Shown here: one piece after another, positions 7,410-14,667 of the stretch
How the letters are laid out: each line of letters starts with the position of its first letter
Numbering within the stretch: the first letter of the stretch is position 1
Assembly (NCBI GenBank): GCA_014190095.1
Contig: BJFW01000007.1
Location: 1-40,671, forward strand
From: Actinomycetes bacterium
Lineage (GTDB): Bacteria; Actinomycetota; Acidimicrobiia; Acidimicrobiales; Ilumatobacteraceae
Direction of reading: 5' to 3'
DNA length: 40,671 bases
Program-made: the position numbers and the translations under genes
Notes under the pieces: generated by a model
What the model saw: only the letters and a program-made list of their open reading frames with translations
What the model was told of the DNA's origin: nothing
The model's database searches: none

Positions 7410-8125
7410 TTGAAAGTACGTTTTCGGGAAAGCGCATCGTAGTGACACGCCCGCGAGCGCAGGCAAAGGAATTGCAACGCGCAATTGAGGAGCGTGGTGC
7501 GAAATGTGTGGTTGTTCCACTGATTGAGATATCACAGCCAGACGATGAGGGATTTGCCTTTGAGCAAGCGATGCGCAGCATCAGTGAATATGAATGGGTC
7601 ATATGCACTTCAGCAAACGGCGCTTCGCGTGTTGCTCCGTATTTGTCAAGTGGTGCAATGAGTCCAAAACTTGCTGCTGTTGGAGGTGCTACGGCGCTTG
7701 CATTTGCCCGTGTTGTGGACTTTGTTCCAAGTTCTGCAAATGGAAAATCGCTTGCAGAAGAACTTCCGATGTCATTGGGGAAAGCACTGGTTGTTCAAGC
7801 ACAGGAAACCAGTGGCGAGGTGGTGCGCATTTTGCGAGACCGCAACATGCACGTAGATGAAGTTGCTGCATACAAGACGGAGCAATGTTTGCTTACTGAC
7901 GCTCAGGTTTGGGAAATTCGCTCTGCTGATGCAGTGTTGATTGCGTCTGGTTCTGCTGTGCGTTCGTGGTGTGCGCAGGCTGGACCACAAGTGAATGGAA
8001 AAATTATTGCCATCGGTGAACCAACGCAACAAGTAGCAGATGAATGCGGAATGACAATTAGCGCCGTTGCACGCGAAGCTTCAACTACAGGCGTTGTTGC
8101 AGCGCTTGCTGGCGTATTCGTGTAA
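7406..8125 (+). CDS. hemD: Uroporphyrinogen-III synthase
   Basis: Closes hydroxymethylbilane into uroporphyrinogen III with inversion of ring D. This family has low sequence conservation. The call rests on the 239-residue length, the N-terminal KRIVVTRPRAQAKEL, the two Rossmann-like halves (ICTSANGAS near residue 68; a second ADAVLIASGSAVRSW near 175-190) and its place directly after hemC with an ATGA overlap. It is followed by hemB with its own probable promoter. Confidence 0.92.
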   Translation: MIESTFSGKRIVVTRPRAQAKELQRAIEERGAKCVVVPLIEISQPDDEGFAFEQAMRSISEYEWVICTSANGASRVAPYLSSGAMSPKLAAVGGATALAFARVVDFVPSSANGKSLAEELPMSLGKALVVQAQETSGEVVRILRDRNMHVDEVAAYKTEQCLLTDAQVWEIRSADAVLIASGSAVRSWCAQAGPQVNGKIIAIGEPTQQVADECGMTISAVAREASTTGVVAALAGVFV

Positions 8126-8130
8126 ACGAC

Positions 8131-8146
8131 CCCGTAGCCTTACGGG
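8131..8146 (+). promoter_or_regulatory. hemB promoter: -10 (TAGCCT) inside a perfect CCCGTA/TACGGG inverted repeat
   Basis: CCCGTA (8131-8136), four bases, TACGGG (8141-8146) form a perfect six-base inverted repeat. TAGCCT at 8135-8140 sits in its centre, seven bases before ATG 8148, as at the leaderless starts. The repeat could be an operator, or a small hairpin at the end of the hemD message. Confidence 0.4.
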
Positions 8147-8147
8147 C

Positions 8148-9128
8148 ATGGCGTTTCCGCAATCTCGACCCCGTCGTCTTCGTCAAAGCCCTGCACTACG
8201 AGAACTCGTTGCAGAGGTTCGACTTGGAGTTTCCGATCTAGTTGCACCGTTGTTTGTGCGCGAAGGTATTTCTACGCCGCAACCCATTTCATCGTTGTCT
8301 GGCGTGCTGCAACACACACGTGAATCGTTGAAGGAAGAAGTACGTGCGCTTGCCGATCTTGGTATTCCAGCGGTCATTTTGTTCGGCGTTCCAGCCGTTA
8401 AGGACGAAGTTGGCTCGGGAGCATTTGATCCAAATGGAATTGTGCAGGTTGCACTACGTGAACTTCGGGAAGAATTGGGCAATCGCATTGTGTTGATGGC
8501 CGACTTGTGCGTGGACGAATACACCTCGCACGGGCACTGTGGCGTGCTCAATGCACAAGGTGATGTCGACAACGATGCAACGCTCGAGATTTATTGCAAG
8601 GCAGCATTGGCACAAGCTCAAGCAGGTGCTCAAGTAGTCGCACCGAGCGGAATGATGGACGGGCAAGTAGGCGCGATTCGCGCAGCACTTGACGGCGCAG
8701 GTTTCCTCGACACTGCGATCATGGCATATTCAGCAAAGTATGCCTCTGGGTTGTACGGACCGTTCCGCGACGCAGTAGACGTGCAAATTGCTGGTGGCGG
8801 TAATCGCAAGGGCTACCAACAAGATTGGCGTAACGCGCGCGAAGCACTTCGCGAAGTCGCGGCAGATATTGAGCAAGGCGCAGACATCGTGATGGTGAAG
8901 CCAGCGATGAGCTATCTCGATGTGATCGCATCGGTAAGTGAGCGAGTAGATGTTCCCGTTGCCGCGTATCACGTAAGTGGCGAGTACGCCATGATCAAGG
9001 CTGCAGCAGCAAATGGCTGGATCGATCACGACACCGTTGCTGTTGAGCAGTTAACAGCAGTAAAGCGCGCGGGCGCTGACATTATTTTGACCTATTTCGC
9101 GCGTTGGTTCGCCGAAACCCAACAATAG
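8148..9128 (+). CDS. hemB: Delta-aminolevulinic acid dehydratase (porphobilinogen synthase)
   Basis: Condenses two 5-aminolevulinate molecules to porphobilinogen. The 326-residue protein has the two Schiff-base lysines, K197 in YSAKYASGLYG and K251 in MVKPAMSYLD. The metal loop reads D-L-C-V-D-E-Y-T-S-H-G-H-C-G (119-132). Cys121 and Cys131 are present, but the middle zinc ligand is Asp123. The frame is open back to 8067 inside hemD, but family proteins begin near the R-P-R-R-L-R motif. ATG 8148 also has TAGCCT seven bases upstream, so it is taken as the start. hemL follows directly. Confidence 0.96.
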   Translation: MAFPQSRPRRLRQSPALRELVAEVRLGVSDLVAPLFVREGISTPQPISSLSGVLQHTRESLKEEVRALADLGIPAVILFGVPAVKDEVGSGAFDPNGIVQVALRELREELGNRIVLMADLCVDEYTSHGHCGVLNAQGDVDNDATLEIYCKAALAQAQAGAQVVAPSGMMDGQVGAIRAALDGAGFLDTAIMAYSAKYASGLYGPFRDAVDVQIAGGGNRKGYQQDWRNAREALREVAADIEQGADIVMVKPAMSYLDVIASVSERVDVPVAAYHVSGEYAMIKAAAANGWIDHDTVAVEQLTAVKRAGADIILTYFARWFAETQQ

Positions 9129-9131
9129 GAG
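9127..9131 (+). promoter_or_regulatory. Ribosome binding site (AGGAG) of hemL
   Basis: AGGAG overlaps the hemB stop codon and stands five bases before GTG 9137. It decides the hemL start and confirms that the cysteine-rich N-terminus is translated. Confidence 0.7.
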
Positions 9132-9136
9132 TTGCA

Positions 9137-10477
9137 GTGACCATTCCGTTTTGTGATCCAACGCTGTGTGTGTCTGCAGGTTGTACTGCAACTGTGTGTA
9201 CTGGCAAGGCAATTGCATCAAACCACACCTTCTACGAACGTTCAGCCAATGTCATACCTGGTGGCGTGAACTCGTCAATCCGCGCATTTAAATCGGTTGG
9301 CGGCGAGCCGTACATCGTTGCTCGCGGCGAAGGTGCACACATTGTTGATGTTGAGGGCAATCGCTACATCGACTTGGTGCAAAGTTACGGCGCGGTCATT
9401 TTGGGTCACGCTCACCCTGCAATCACTGCTGCATTACGTGAAGCAGCAGGTGATGGAACTTCATTTGGTGCACCAACGCCACGTGAAATGAAATTGGCAG
9501 AAGCAATTCGCGAACGAGTACCAAGTTGCGAACGTGTTCGATTGATGAACAGTGGCACCGAAGCGACAAGTACTGCGGTGCGTCTTGCCCGCGGAGCAAC
9601 TGGCCGCAAGCGAATCATTACGTTCTACGGAAACTTTCATGGCGCAACAGATGCGTTACTTGCAGCAGGTGGAAGTGGCATAGCAACGCTCGGAATTCCG
9701 GGCACTGCGGGTGTTCCAGAAGAAGCAGTTGCAAATACGCTGGTCGTTCCATACAACGTTGTTCCAGAAATTGGCAACGATGTTGCTGCAGTCATTGTTG
9801 AACCAGTGGCAGCGAACATGGGCGTCATTGCACCCGCACCTGGTTTCTTGGAAGGTCTTCGTGCAGCATGCGATAAAGCTGGCGCGTTACTTATTTTTGA
9901 TGAAGTCATTACTGGATTCCGTATTGGCCAAGGCGGAGCACAGGCAAAGTACGACGTGAAGCCCGACATCACATGCTTCGGCAAAGTGATTGGTGGTGGT
10001 TTGCCAATTGGCGCAATCGGAGGATCACGTGCAGTAATGGAAAATCTCACACCAATAGGCAAGGTGTTTCACGCGGGAACACTTGCTGGCAATCCGTTGG
10101 CAACTGCTGCTGGTCTTGCAGCGTTGAATGAACTCACTCCAGACGTATATATGGAACTCGGTGCTCGTGCTCGTTCGTTGGCAACGTTGCTGCGCGATGC
10201 GTGTTCGAACGCCGGAATTGTTGCTCAATTCCCAGTAGTAGGAACGCTTGTTGGTGCTTTCTTTGGAGCAAGCTCTCCAACAAACTTTGACGAAGCAAAG
10301 CAGACCGATGAAAAGATGTATGCACGCTTGTTCCATGCCATGTTGTCTGAAGGAGTGGCGTTGGCTCCAGGAGCGTATGAAGCACTATTTGTTGGGCTTG
10401 GACATAACGATTCAGTGATGCAACAACTTGCTGAACGCACTGAACGTGCTGCACTCACAGCGGTTCGCACGCAATAG
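9137..10477 (+). CDS. hemL: Glutamate-1-semialdehyde 2,1-aminomutase with a Cys-rich N-terminal extension
   Basis: PLP enzyme turning glutamate-1-semialdehyde into 5-aminolevulinate, the step between HemA and HemB. The usual N-terminus (ERSANVIPGGVNSSIRAF) starts near residue 34. FDEVITGFR holds Asp255, and the PLP lysine is K283 in CFGKVIGGGLP. Before the usual start lie about 30 extra residues with Cys at 6, 11, 16 and 21, exactly five apart. GTG 9137 has AGGAG five bases upstream. The frame also reaches back to 9104 inside hemB, but without a ribosome site. Later in-frame GTG codons (9170, 9194) would remove part of the Cys array. Confidence 0.95.
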   Translation: MTIPFCDPTLCVSAGCTATVCTGKAIASNHTFYERSANVIPGGVNSSIRAFKSVGGEPYIVARGEGAHIVDVEGNRYIDLVQSYGAVILGHAHPAITAALREAAGDGTSFGAPTPREMKLAEAIRERVPSCERVRLMNSGTEATSTAVRLARGATGRKRIITFYGNFHGATDALLAAGGSGIATLGIPGTAGVPEEAVANTLVVPYNVVPEIGNDVAAVIVEPVAANMGVIAPAPGFLEGLRAACDKAGALLIFDEVITGFRIGQGGAQAKYDVKPDITCFGKVIGGGLPIGAIGGSRAVMENLTPIGKVFHAGTLAGNPLATAAGLAALNELTPDVYMELGARARSLATLLRDACSNAGIVAQFPVVGTLVGAFFGASSPTNFDEAKQTDEKMYARLFHAMLSEGVALAPGAYEALFVGLGHNDSVMQQLAERTERAALTAVRTQ

Positions 10478-10480
10478 ATT
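10475..10480 (+). promoter_or_regulatory. -10 element (TAGATT) of the 10487 gene
   Basis: TAGATT begins with the hemL stop codon and stands six bases before ATG 10487, the leaderless spacing seen elsewhere in the window. Confidence 0.45.
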
Positions 10481-10486
10481 TACTGC

Positions 10487-11089
10487 ATGCGTTATTTCTT
10501 CACCGCAAGGTTGTGGGCAGCGCTCGGCATGTTGCTTGGTGCTTCAGCACTGGTGTTTGCAATGCTGCTTGTGGTGAATCGAGGATCATCAACCAGTGGT
10601 GCAAGTGATCGCGTCATTGATGTTGTTGCCGCAGTAACCACGACAGAATTTGGTGAGGGTTGGCAGATTTCTAGTGGCAAGTCTGCGGGCGACGCAACGC
10701 TTACTCTTGACGATGGTCGCATCATGCGCATTGTTGACGGCACACCTGGTGAAGTGACATGTGAGTTACCAACAACTCCCTATTCATGCGTGCTTGTCGC
10801 CGACACATTGGGTTCGGGTGTGTTGTGGTTTGCGCTTGTTCCTGCTGATTCAAGCAACGGAAAAGAAATCTTGACGCTTCCAACGCTTGTCGACATGTTG
10901 CAGGGCGGTGACCTGGGTGTGTTGAGTAATGGATGGGTGCTTCCACTTGCCACACCAACAGTTCGCAATTGCGAGACTGAAACAACATCGCTACGCGACT
11001 TCATTAACAAATTCCCAGATGGGAATGCAATCTCGCTACTAAATCTGTATCAAGACCAAATTACAGAAGTGGTGTGTACCGGCCCGTAG
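10487..11089 (+). CDS. Membrane-anchored exported protein of unknown function
   Basis: The 200-residue protein has one N-terminal hydrophobic helix (about 9-31) preceded by basic residues, so the rest probably lies outside the membrane. The exported part is rich in small and acidic residues and has four cysteines (92, 101, 162, 197) that could form two disulfides. I recognise no domain. ATG 10487 follows TAGATT at leaderless distance. It lies between hemL and a convergent cytochrome c gene, eight bases from the latter's stop. A role with haem or respiration would be a guess from position only. Confidence 0.75.
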   Translation: MRYFFTARLWAALGMLLGASALVFAMLLVVNRGSSTSGASDRVIDVVAAVTTTEFGEGWQISSGKSAGDATLTLDDGRIMRIVDGTPGEVTCELPTTPYSCVLVADTLGSGVLWFALVPADSSNGKEILTLPTLVDMLQGGDLGVLSNGWVLPLATPTVRNCETETTSLRDFINKFPDGNAISLLNLYQDQITEVVCTGP

Positions 11090-11097
11090 GCCAATCA

Positions 11098-11916
11098 CTA
11101 TTTTGTAGATTCGCGCGCTGTTGTGCCAACTGCATGAGGTGGCTTCGTCAACATCGCAAAGTCTTTGTCAATGGTGTCAAAAGAAGTTGAACCATTTTCG
11201 AGAGCAAGGAAAATTTCAGACTCTGGTGAGCACCAAGTCTCGTATTCTTCTTTCCATTCTTCACTCGCTGGGTCTGCACCGCCAATGGCGTAACGCTCAT
11301 GGCATACCACTCCAAGAATTTCGTACTCGGTGAGTCCGCCACCGGCCTTCTCTCCTTGTTGTGGCATTGGGTTTCCGTTGTAGGAAAGCGGTGCGTGTCC
11401 GCCACCTTCGCGATTTGGATCTCCGTAGTAGGCAATGCCTGCTGCGACATATGGCTGGCTACCGGTGTACACGAAGTTCAACATGTCTTCAATCTTCGGA
11501 AAAGTTTTCAACACTTCGCCACCGGCAAAGACTCGTCCAGCGCCACCTTGTCCTGCAGCACCATGGCATCCTGCACACGTGCCGTAGACGGCTGCACCAA
11601 TTGCCATTGGACCTTCAACTTCTTTTTCTTGCGGCTTCAATGCGATCAAGTACAAAAATGCCCATAGCGGAAGCAGACTGAGCGTAGCCATTGCCCAAAA
11701 TGGGATTTTTTTGCGAGTCTTTGCAGCGACTACGTAGCTTGGGTCTGGCTTGGGTGTAGGAGCAGAGGCAACAACGGGTGGAGCCGCTTTTGCAACTGCA
11801 GGGGCGGACGAAGTTGTGGCAGGCGTAGACGTTCCAGAATCAGCACTCGCACCGCCCGAAGCAGCTTCCCGTCGTTCCTTCGAACGCTTGAGTAGGTGTT
11901 CGGGTATTTCAGTCAC
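11098..11916 (-). CDS. Membrane-anchored mono-haem cytochrome c
   Basis: The 272-residue protein starts with a cytoplasmic-type segment MTEIPEHLLKR, then an Ala/Pro/Ser-rich linker (about 18-65), one helix (73-93) and a cytochrome c domain with haem motif CAGCH (114-118) and a likely Met ligand in NPMP (184). Two further cysteines stand at 205 and 229. An upstream ATG in frame (11979) is rejected: AGAGGA lies five bases before GTG 11916, and the plus-strand gene at 13917 begins with the same MTEIPEHLLKR. It is divergent from the bc-nuo block, so it is probably an electron carrier between the bc complex and a terminal oxidase. No oxidase is in the window. Confidence 0.85.
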   Translation of the reverse strand: MTEIPEHLLKRSKERREAASGGASADSGTSTPATTSSAPAVAKAAPPVVASAPTPKPDPSYVVAAKTRKKIPFWAMATLSLLPLWAFLYLIALKPQEKEVEGPMAIGAAVYGTCAGCHGAAGQGGAGRVFAGGEVLKTFPKIEDMLNFVYTGSQPYVAAGIAYYGDPNREGGGHAPLSYNGNPMPQQGEKAGGGLTEYEILGVVCHERYAIGGADPASEEWKEEYETWCSPESEIFLALENGSTSFDTIDKDFAMLTKPPHAVGTTARESTK

Positions 11917-12136
11917 GGTGTTCCTCTTATACGTTGTGTGCCGATGAGGGTAATGCCCTCGACAATGATCGATCTCCACTCTAAATCACGGAGTAGCGAC
12001 CAGATAAACACTAGGGACTGTCTGCCTGGAATAGGAAGTTTCAGTCTGACTGAATGCCCAAAATTCGGTGCTCAACGTCACAGGGTCGCACGATTGCACA
12101 ACCTCGCTCTTTTCACCTATTTGAGGATTGCCCGAC

Positions 12137-12142
12137 TAGTCT
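12137..12142 (+). promoter_or_regulatory. Possible -10 element (TAGTCT) of the bc-nuo operon
   Basis: TAGTCT lies 38 bases before the first start codon of the operon and overlaps the left end of the Rex-like palindrome, so bound Rex would cover the transcription start. No good -35 hexamer is visible. The rest of the 264-base region between the two divergent genes shows no ORF I would support. Confidence 0.4.
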
Positions 12143-12160
12143 CGTGAGAGATTTCACGAG
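12141..12160. promoter_or_regulatory. Rex-like operator at the head of the bc-nuo operon
   Basis: CTCGTGA, six bases, TCACGAG: a perfect seven-base inverted repeat. It matches 11 of 14 specified positions of the Rex consensus TTGTGAA-N4-TTCACAA. Its TCGTG-N8-CACGA core is identical to the palindrome in front of rex at 4551-4568. It sits at the probable transcription start of the 21-gene respiratory block, where Rex binding would repress. Confidence 0.65.
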
Positions 12161-12180
12161 GAAAGGCATCCCTGCAAACC

Positions 12181-12657
12181 ATGCTGGCAATAGACATTCT
12201 TCGATGGCCGGGAGTGAACCAAGCGTTCATCTTCTCACTCGCCCTCACGATCGCGATGACATATGGCGTGTATTGGGTTGGCAAGCGCCGTCCTGTTGAC
12301 CGTAAAGCAACATGGGGAGAGACCATGTTTGGTGCTGTCTATGTTTTCGCCGTCTTGTTTATTGCCTTTGGCGTAGTTCCTCACCAATTCATTGACCATG
12401 CAGACAAGAACCTTGGTTGGCGCAAAGACAAATTGATTTTTGGACCATTTGATTTGTTGAAGCCGAAATCATTTGGCGGACAATTTCCTTTCACCTTGAG
12501 CTACGAGGCCATTCGCGACACCATCGTGGTGCTTATCCACGTTGTGTTTATGACGCTCATGGTGAAGATGTTCAATTGGTGGCAGAAGCGCGGCGAAGTG
12601 AAGCCGAAAGCAATCGCAACGTCAACATACGGTCGACCACTGGTACGTAAAGGCTAA
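12181..12657 (+). CDS. Three-helix membrane protein of unknown function, first gene of the bc-nuo operon
   Basis: 158 residues with hydrophobic helices near 14-34, 48-67 and 112-133. Between helices two and three is a 45-residue polar loop (HQFIDHADKNLGWRKDK). The basic C-terminal tail lies after helix three. I know no functional name for it. It stands five bases before the ferredoxin gene, so it may anchor that ferredoxin to the membrane or form a small subunit of the bc complex; both are inference from position. ATG 12181 is the only reasonable start. The nearest purine-rich site (GAGGAAAGG, 12158-12166) is unusually far, 14 bases away. Confidence 0.75.
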   Translation: MLAIDILRWPGVNQAFIFSLALTIAMTYGVYWVGKRRPVDRKATWGETMFGAVYVFAVLFIAFGVVPHQFIDHADKNLGWRKDKLIFGPFDLLKPKSFGGQFPFTLSYEAIRDTIVVLIHVVFMTLMVKMFNWWQKRGEVKPKAIATSTYGRPLVRKG

Positions 12658-12662
12658 TTTCC

Positions 12663-13076
12663 ATGACAAAGACCGACGCCAATCCACCGATGCCCCTGTG
12701 GTCTGACGAGTATCAACTCGTCGAAGTGGATGCCGACTACCTCGCAAAGGCTGTGAAGCCAAAGCAGTTCATCCATATTGATCAAAGCGAATGCATTATG
12801 TGTGAAGGTTGCGTGGATATTTGTCCATGGAAGTGCATTCACATGGTGACACCAGATGCAATTGCCGAGGCCCAAGGCACTGAAATGCCAGGGTCAGACC
12901 CAAGTGACAATGTGTTGTTCATTATTGATGACGATGTGTGCACTCGCTGCGCCTTGTGCGTCGACCGTTGCCCAACCGGCGTGATCATTCTCGGAAAAGT
13001 TGGAGCACCTGCTGCAACTGGCGACGCCCACACTCGTACACCAAACCACGGCTACGCATACGGCATGCGGTTGTAA
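12663..13076 (+). CDS. 2[4Fe-4S] ferredoxin associated with the bc complex
   Basis: 137 residues with two classical cluster motifs: Cys44, 47, 50, 54 (CIMCEGCVDICP) and Cys93, 96, 99, 103 (CTRCALCVDRCP). About 35 residues that could bridge or dock lie between them. The first motif is followed by another Cys (W-K-C), as in NuoI. It has no membrane helix or signal peptide, so it sits in the cytoplasm. A ferredoxin is not a standard part of a bc complex. Its place between a membrane protein and cytochrome b suggests a soluble electron entry or exit point, which is inference. Confidence 0.9.
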   Translation: MTKTDANPPMPLWSDEYQLVEVDADYLAKAVKPKQFIHIDQSECIMCEGCVDICPWKCIHMVTPDAIAEAQGTEMPGSDPSDNVLFIIDDDVCTRCALCVDRCPTGVIILGKVGAPAATGDAHTRTPNHGYAYGMRL

Positions 13077-13100
13077 AAGTTTCAGGACACGGAGAACCAT

Positions 13101-13886
13101 ATGGCAAGCACAATTGAAGAAAAACCTCGACTCACGCTGAAAGAGCGTGCAGCGAAGTTGGGTGAAACATTGCAGGGAAGTCAGGCGTGGAACTCAATTT
13201 TCCGCCCTGGTTCAATTTTCCGCAAGGGATACACCGACTCACCGCGTAACCGTTCTTACGTGATTATGAACTCGGTGTTGTACCACTTGCACCCAGTGAA
13301 AGTAAAGCGACACGCAGTGAAGGTCAGTTACACACTGTGCCTCGGAGGACTCAGCTTCTTTTTGTTCATTTTGCTCACTGTTACGGGCATTTTCTTGATG
13401 TTCTTCTATCGACCGACGGCAGCAAATGCTTGGCAAGACATTCAGTCCTTGCATACATCGGTGACATTTGGTTTGATGGTGCGCAACATGCATCGCTGGG
13501 GTGCTCACCTCATGGTGCTCAGCGTGTTCTTGCACATGGCGCGCGTGTTTTACCACGGTGCATATAAGGCACCTCGCGAATTCAACTGGGTGGTCGGAGT
13601 TATTTTGCTCACACTCACGTTGTTGCTTTCCTTCACTGGATATCTCTTACCGTGGGACCAACTTGCGCTTTGGGCTGTAGCGGTGGGTACCAACATGATG
13701 GGATACTCGCCAGTTATTGGTTCGCAAGTGCGATTCGTGTTGCTCGGTGGTGTGGAAATTGGCGCGGAAACGTTGTTGCGCTGGTACGTATTGCACGTAT
13801 TGCTATTCCCGTTTGTCACCGTGATCTTCTTGGCCATTCACTTCTGGCGCGTGCGCAAAGATGGCGGAATCTCAGGTCCATTGTGA
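13101..13886 (+). CDS. Cytochrome b, N-terminal (b6-like) subunit of quinol:cytochrome c reductase
   Basis: 261 residues, about four membrane helices, binding two b haems. The ligand pairs are visible: H-x13-H starting at MHRWGAH and H-x14-H in VLHVLLF...AIHFW; the x14 spacing is that of b6-type cytochromes. Other conserved parts are GYLLPWDQLALWA and K-x-PRE. It ends after four helices, with the rest of cytochrome b in the next gene, as in cytochrome b6 plus subunit IV. ATG 13101 is preceded by GGAGA with five bases between. It accepts menaquinol electrons in the membrane. Confidence 0.93.
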   Translation: MASTIEEKPRLTLKERAAKLGETLQGSQAWNSIFRPGSIFRKGYTDSPRNRSYVIMNSVLYHLHPVKVKRHAVKVSYTLCLGGLSFFLFILLTVTGIFLMFFYRPTAANAWQDIQSLHTSVTFGLMVRNMHRWGAHLMVLSVFLHMARVFYHGAYKAPREFNWVVGVILLTLTLLLSFTGYLLPWDQLALWAVAVGTNMMGYSPVIGSQVRFVLLGGVEIGAETLLRWYVLHVLLFPFVTVIFLAIHFWRVRKDGGISGPL

Positions 13887-13916
13887 TGAATTCAAATATT
13901 GAAAGGATGATCAGCA

Positions 13917-14651
13917 ATGACTGAAATTCCAGAACACCTCCTCAAGCGCGCGCAAGCTGCACGTGAAAAGGCAGCTGCTGAAGCAGGTGCTTCAACTGAA
14001 GGCGAAGCATCTGGCGACTCGCGTATTCCTGCCCACCTACTGGAGCGCAGCAAGGCAGCGAAGGCTGGTGGATCAGTTGCAGTTGCAGATAAACCAACTG
14101 GTGTAGCTGTTGCTGCTCCTGCTGAGGGAAATATTCCGATGGCTGCTGGTCCCGGAGGGCACACGCAGCGTTTGCTCACCGTCGTTAAGTCTGGATCAAT
14201 TCAAGACGTTAAGTCCGAGCCGGTTGACAAAGTGCACACATGGCCACATCTACTTGCTGTTGAGTTTGTAGCGTCACTTGCATGTACTGCATTCTTGTTT
14301 TTGTTTTCGTGGGTAGTAAACGCACCCTTGTTACAAGCAGCTAACTTCAACCAAACACCAAACCCGTCAAAGGCCCCTTGGTACTTCCTTGGTCTTCAGG
14401 AATTGCTCACCATGTTCCATCCAATGATTGCTGGTGTAACACTTCCAACCGTTGGTCTCGTGGCGTTGATGTTTGCACCGTTCCTTGACAAAACAGTTTC
14501 AAATAAGCCAGAGGATCGTAAGTTCATGACCAGCATGTTCACAATCTTCCTCATGTTCTGGGCGGTACTCGTAATCGTGAGTTCGTTCTTCCGAGGTCCT
14601 GGCTACAACTTCACGTTCCCATGGCGTGACGGAATCTTCTTCGAGCTCTAA
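13917..14651 (+). CDS. Cytochrome b, C-terminal (subunit IV-like) part with a long N-terminal extension
   Basis: 244 residues. The C-terminal 140 hold three helices and the subunit IV motifs APWYFLGLQELL and FHPMIAGVTLPT. The first about 100 residues are extra: an Ala-rich, charged segment with two copies of a short motif, IPEHLLKR (4-11) and IPAHLLER (37-44). The same opening MTEIPEHLLKR starts the minus-strand cytochrome c. GAAAGGA lies about ten bases before ATG 13917. It completes the quinol-oxidising site of the preceding gene's product. Confidence 0.92.
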   Translation: MTEIPEHLLKRAQAAREKAAAEAGASTEGEASGDSRIPAHLLERSKAAKAGGSVAVADKPTGVAVAAPAEGNIPMAAGPGGHTQRLLTVVKSGSIQDVKSEPVDKVHTWPHLLAVEFVASLACTAFLFLFSWVVNAPLLQAANFNQTPNPSKAPWYFLGLQELLTMFHPMIAGVTLPTVGLVALMFAPFLDKTVSNKPEDRKFMTSMFTIFLMFWAVLVIVSSFFRGPGYNFTFPWRDGIFFEL

Positions 14652-14667
14652 AGCGAGACATATATAT

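Noticed and set aside
8067-8147. Upstream extension of hemB inside hemD
   Set aside because: The 27 extra residues have no family similarity; ATG 8148 has a promoter at leaderless distance.
11081-11092. GGCC-CGTA-GGCC hairpin as terminator between two convergent genes
   Set aside because: Only four base pairs and no T-run directly after it.
11946-11960. GAGGG-N5-CCCTC repeat upstream of the minus-strand cytochrome c as operator
   Set aside because: Five-base arms are too short to support without a second copy.
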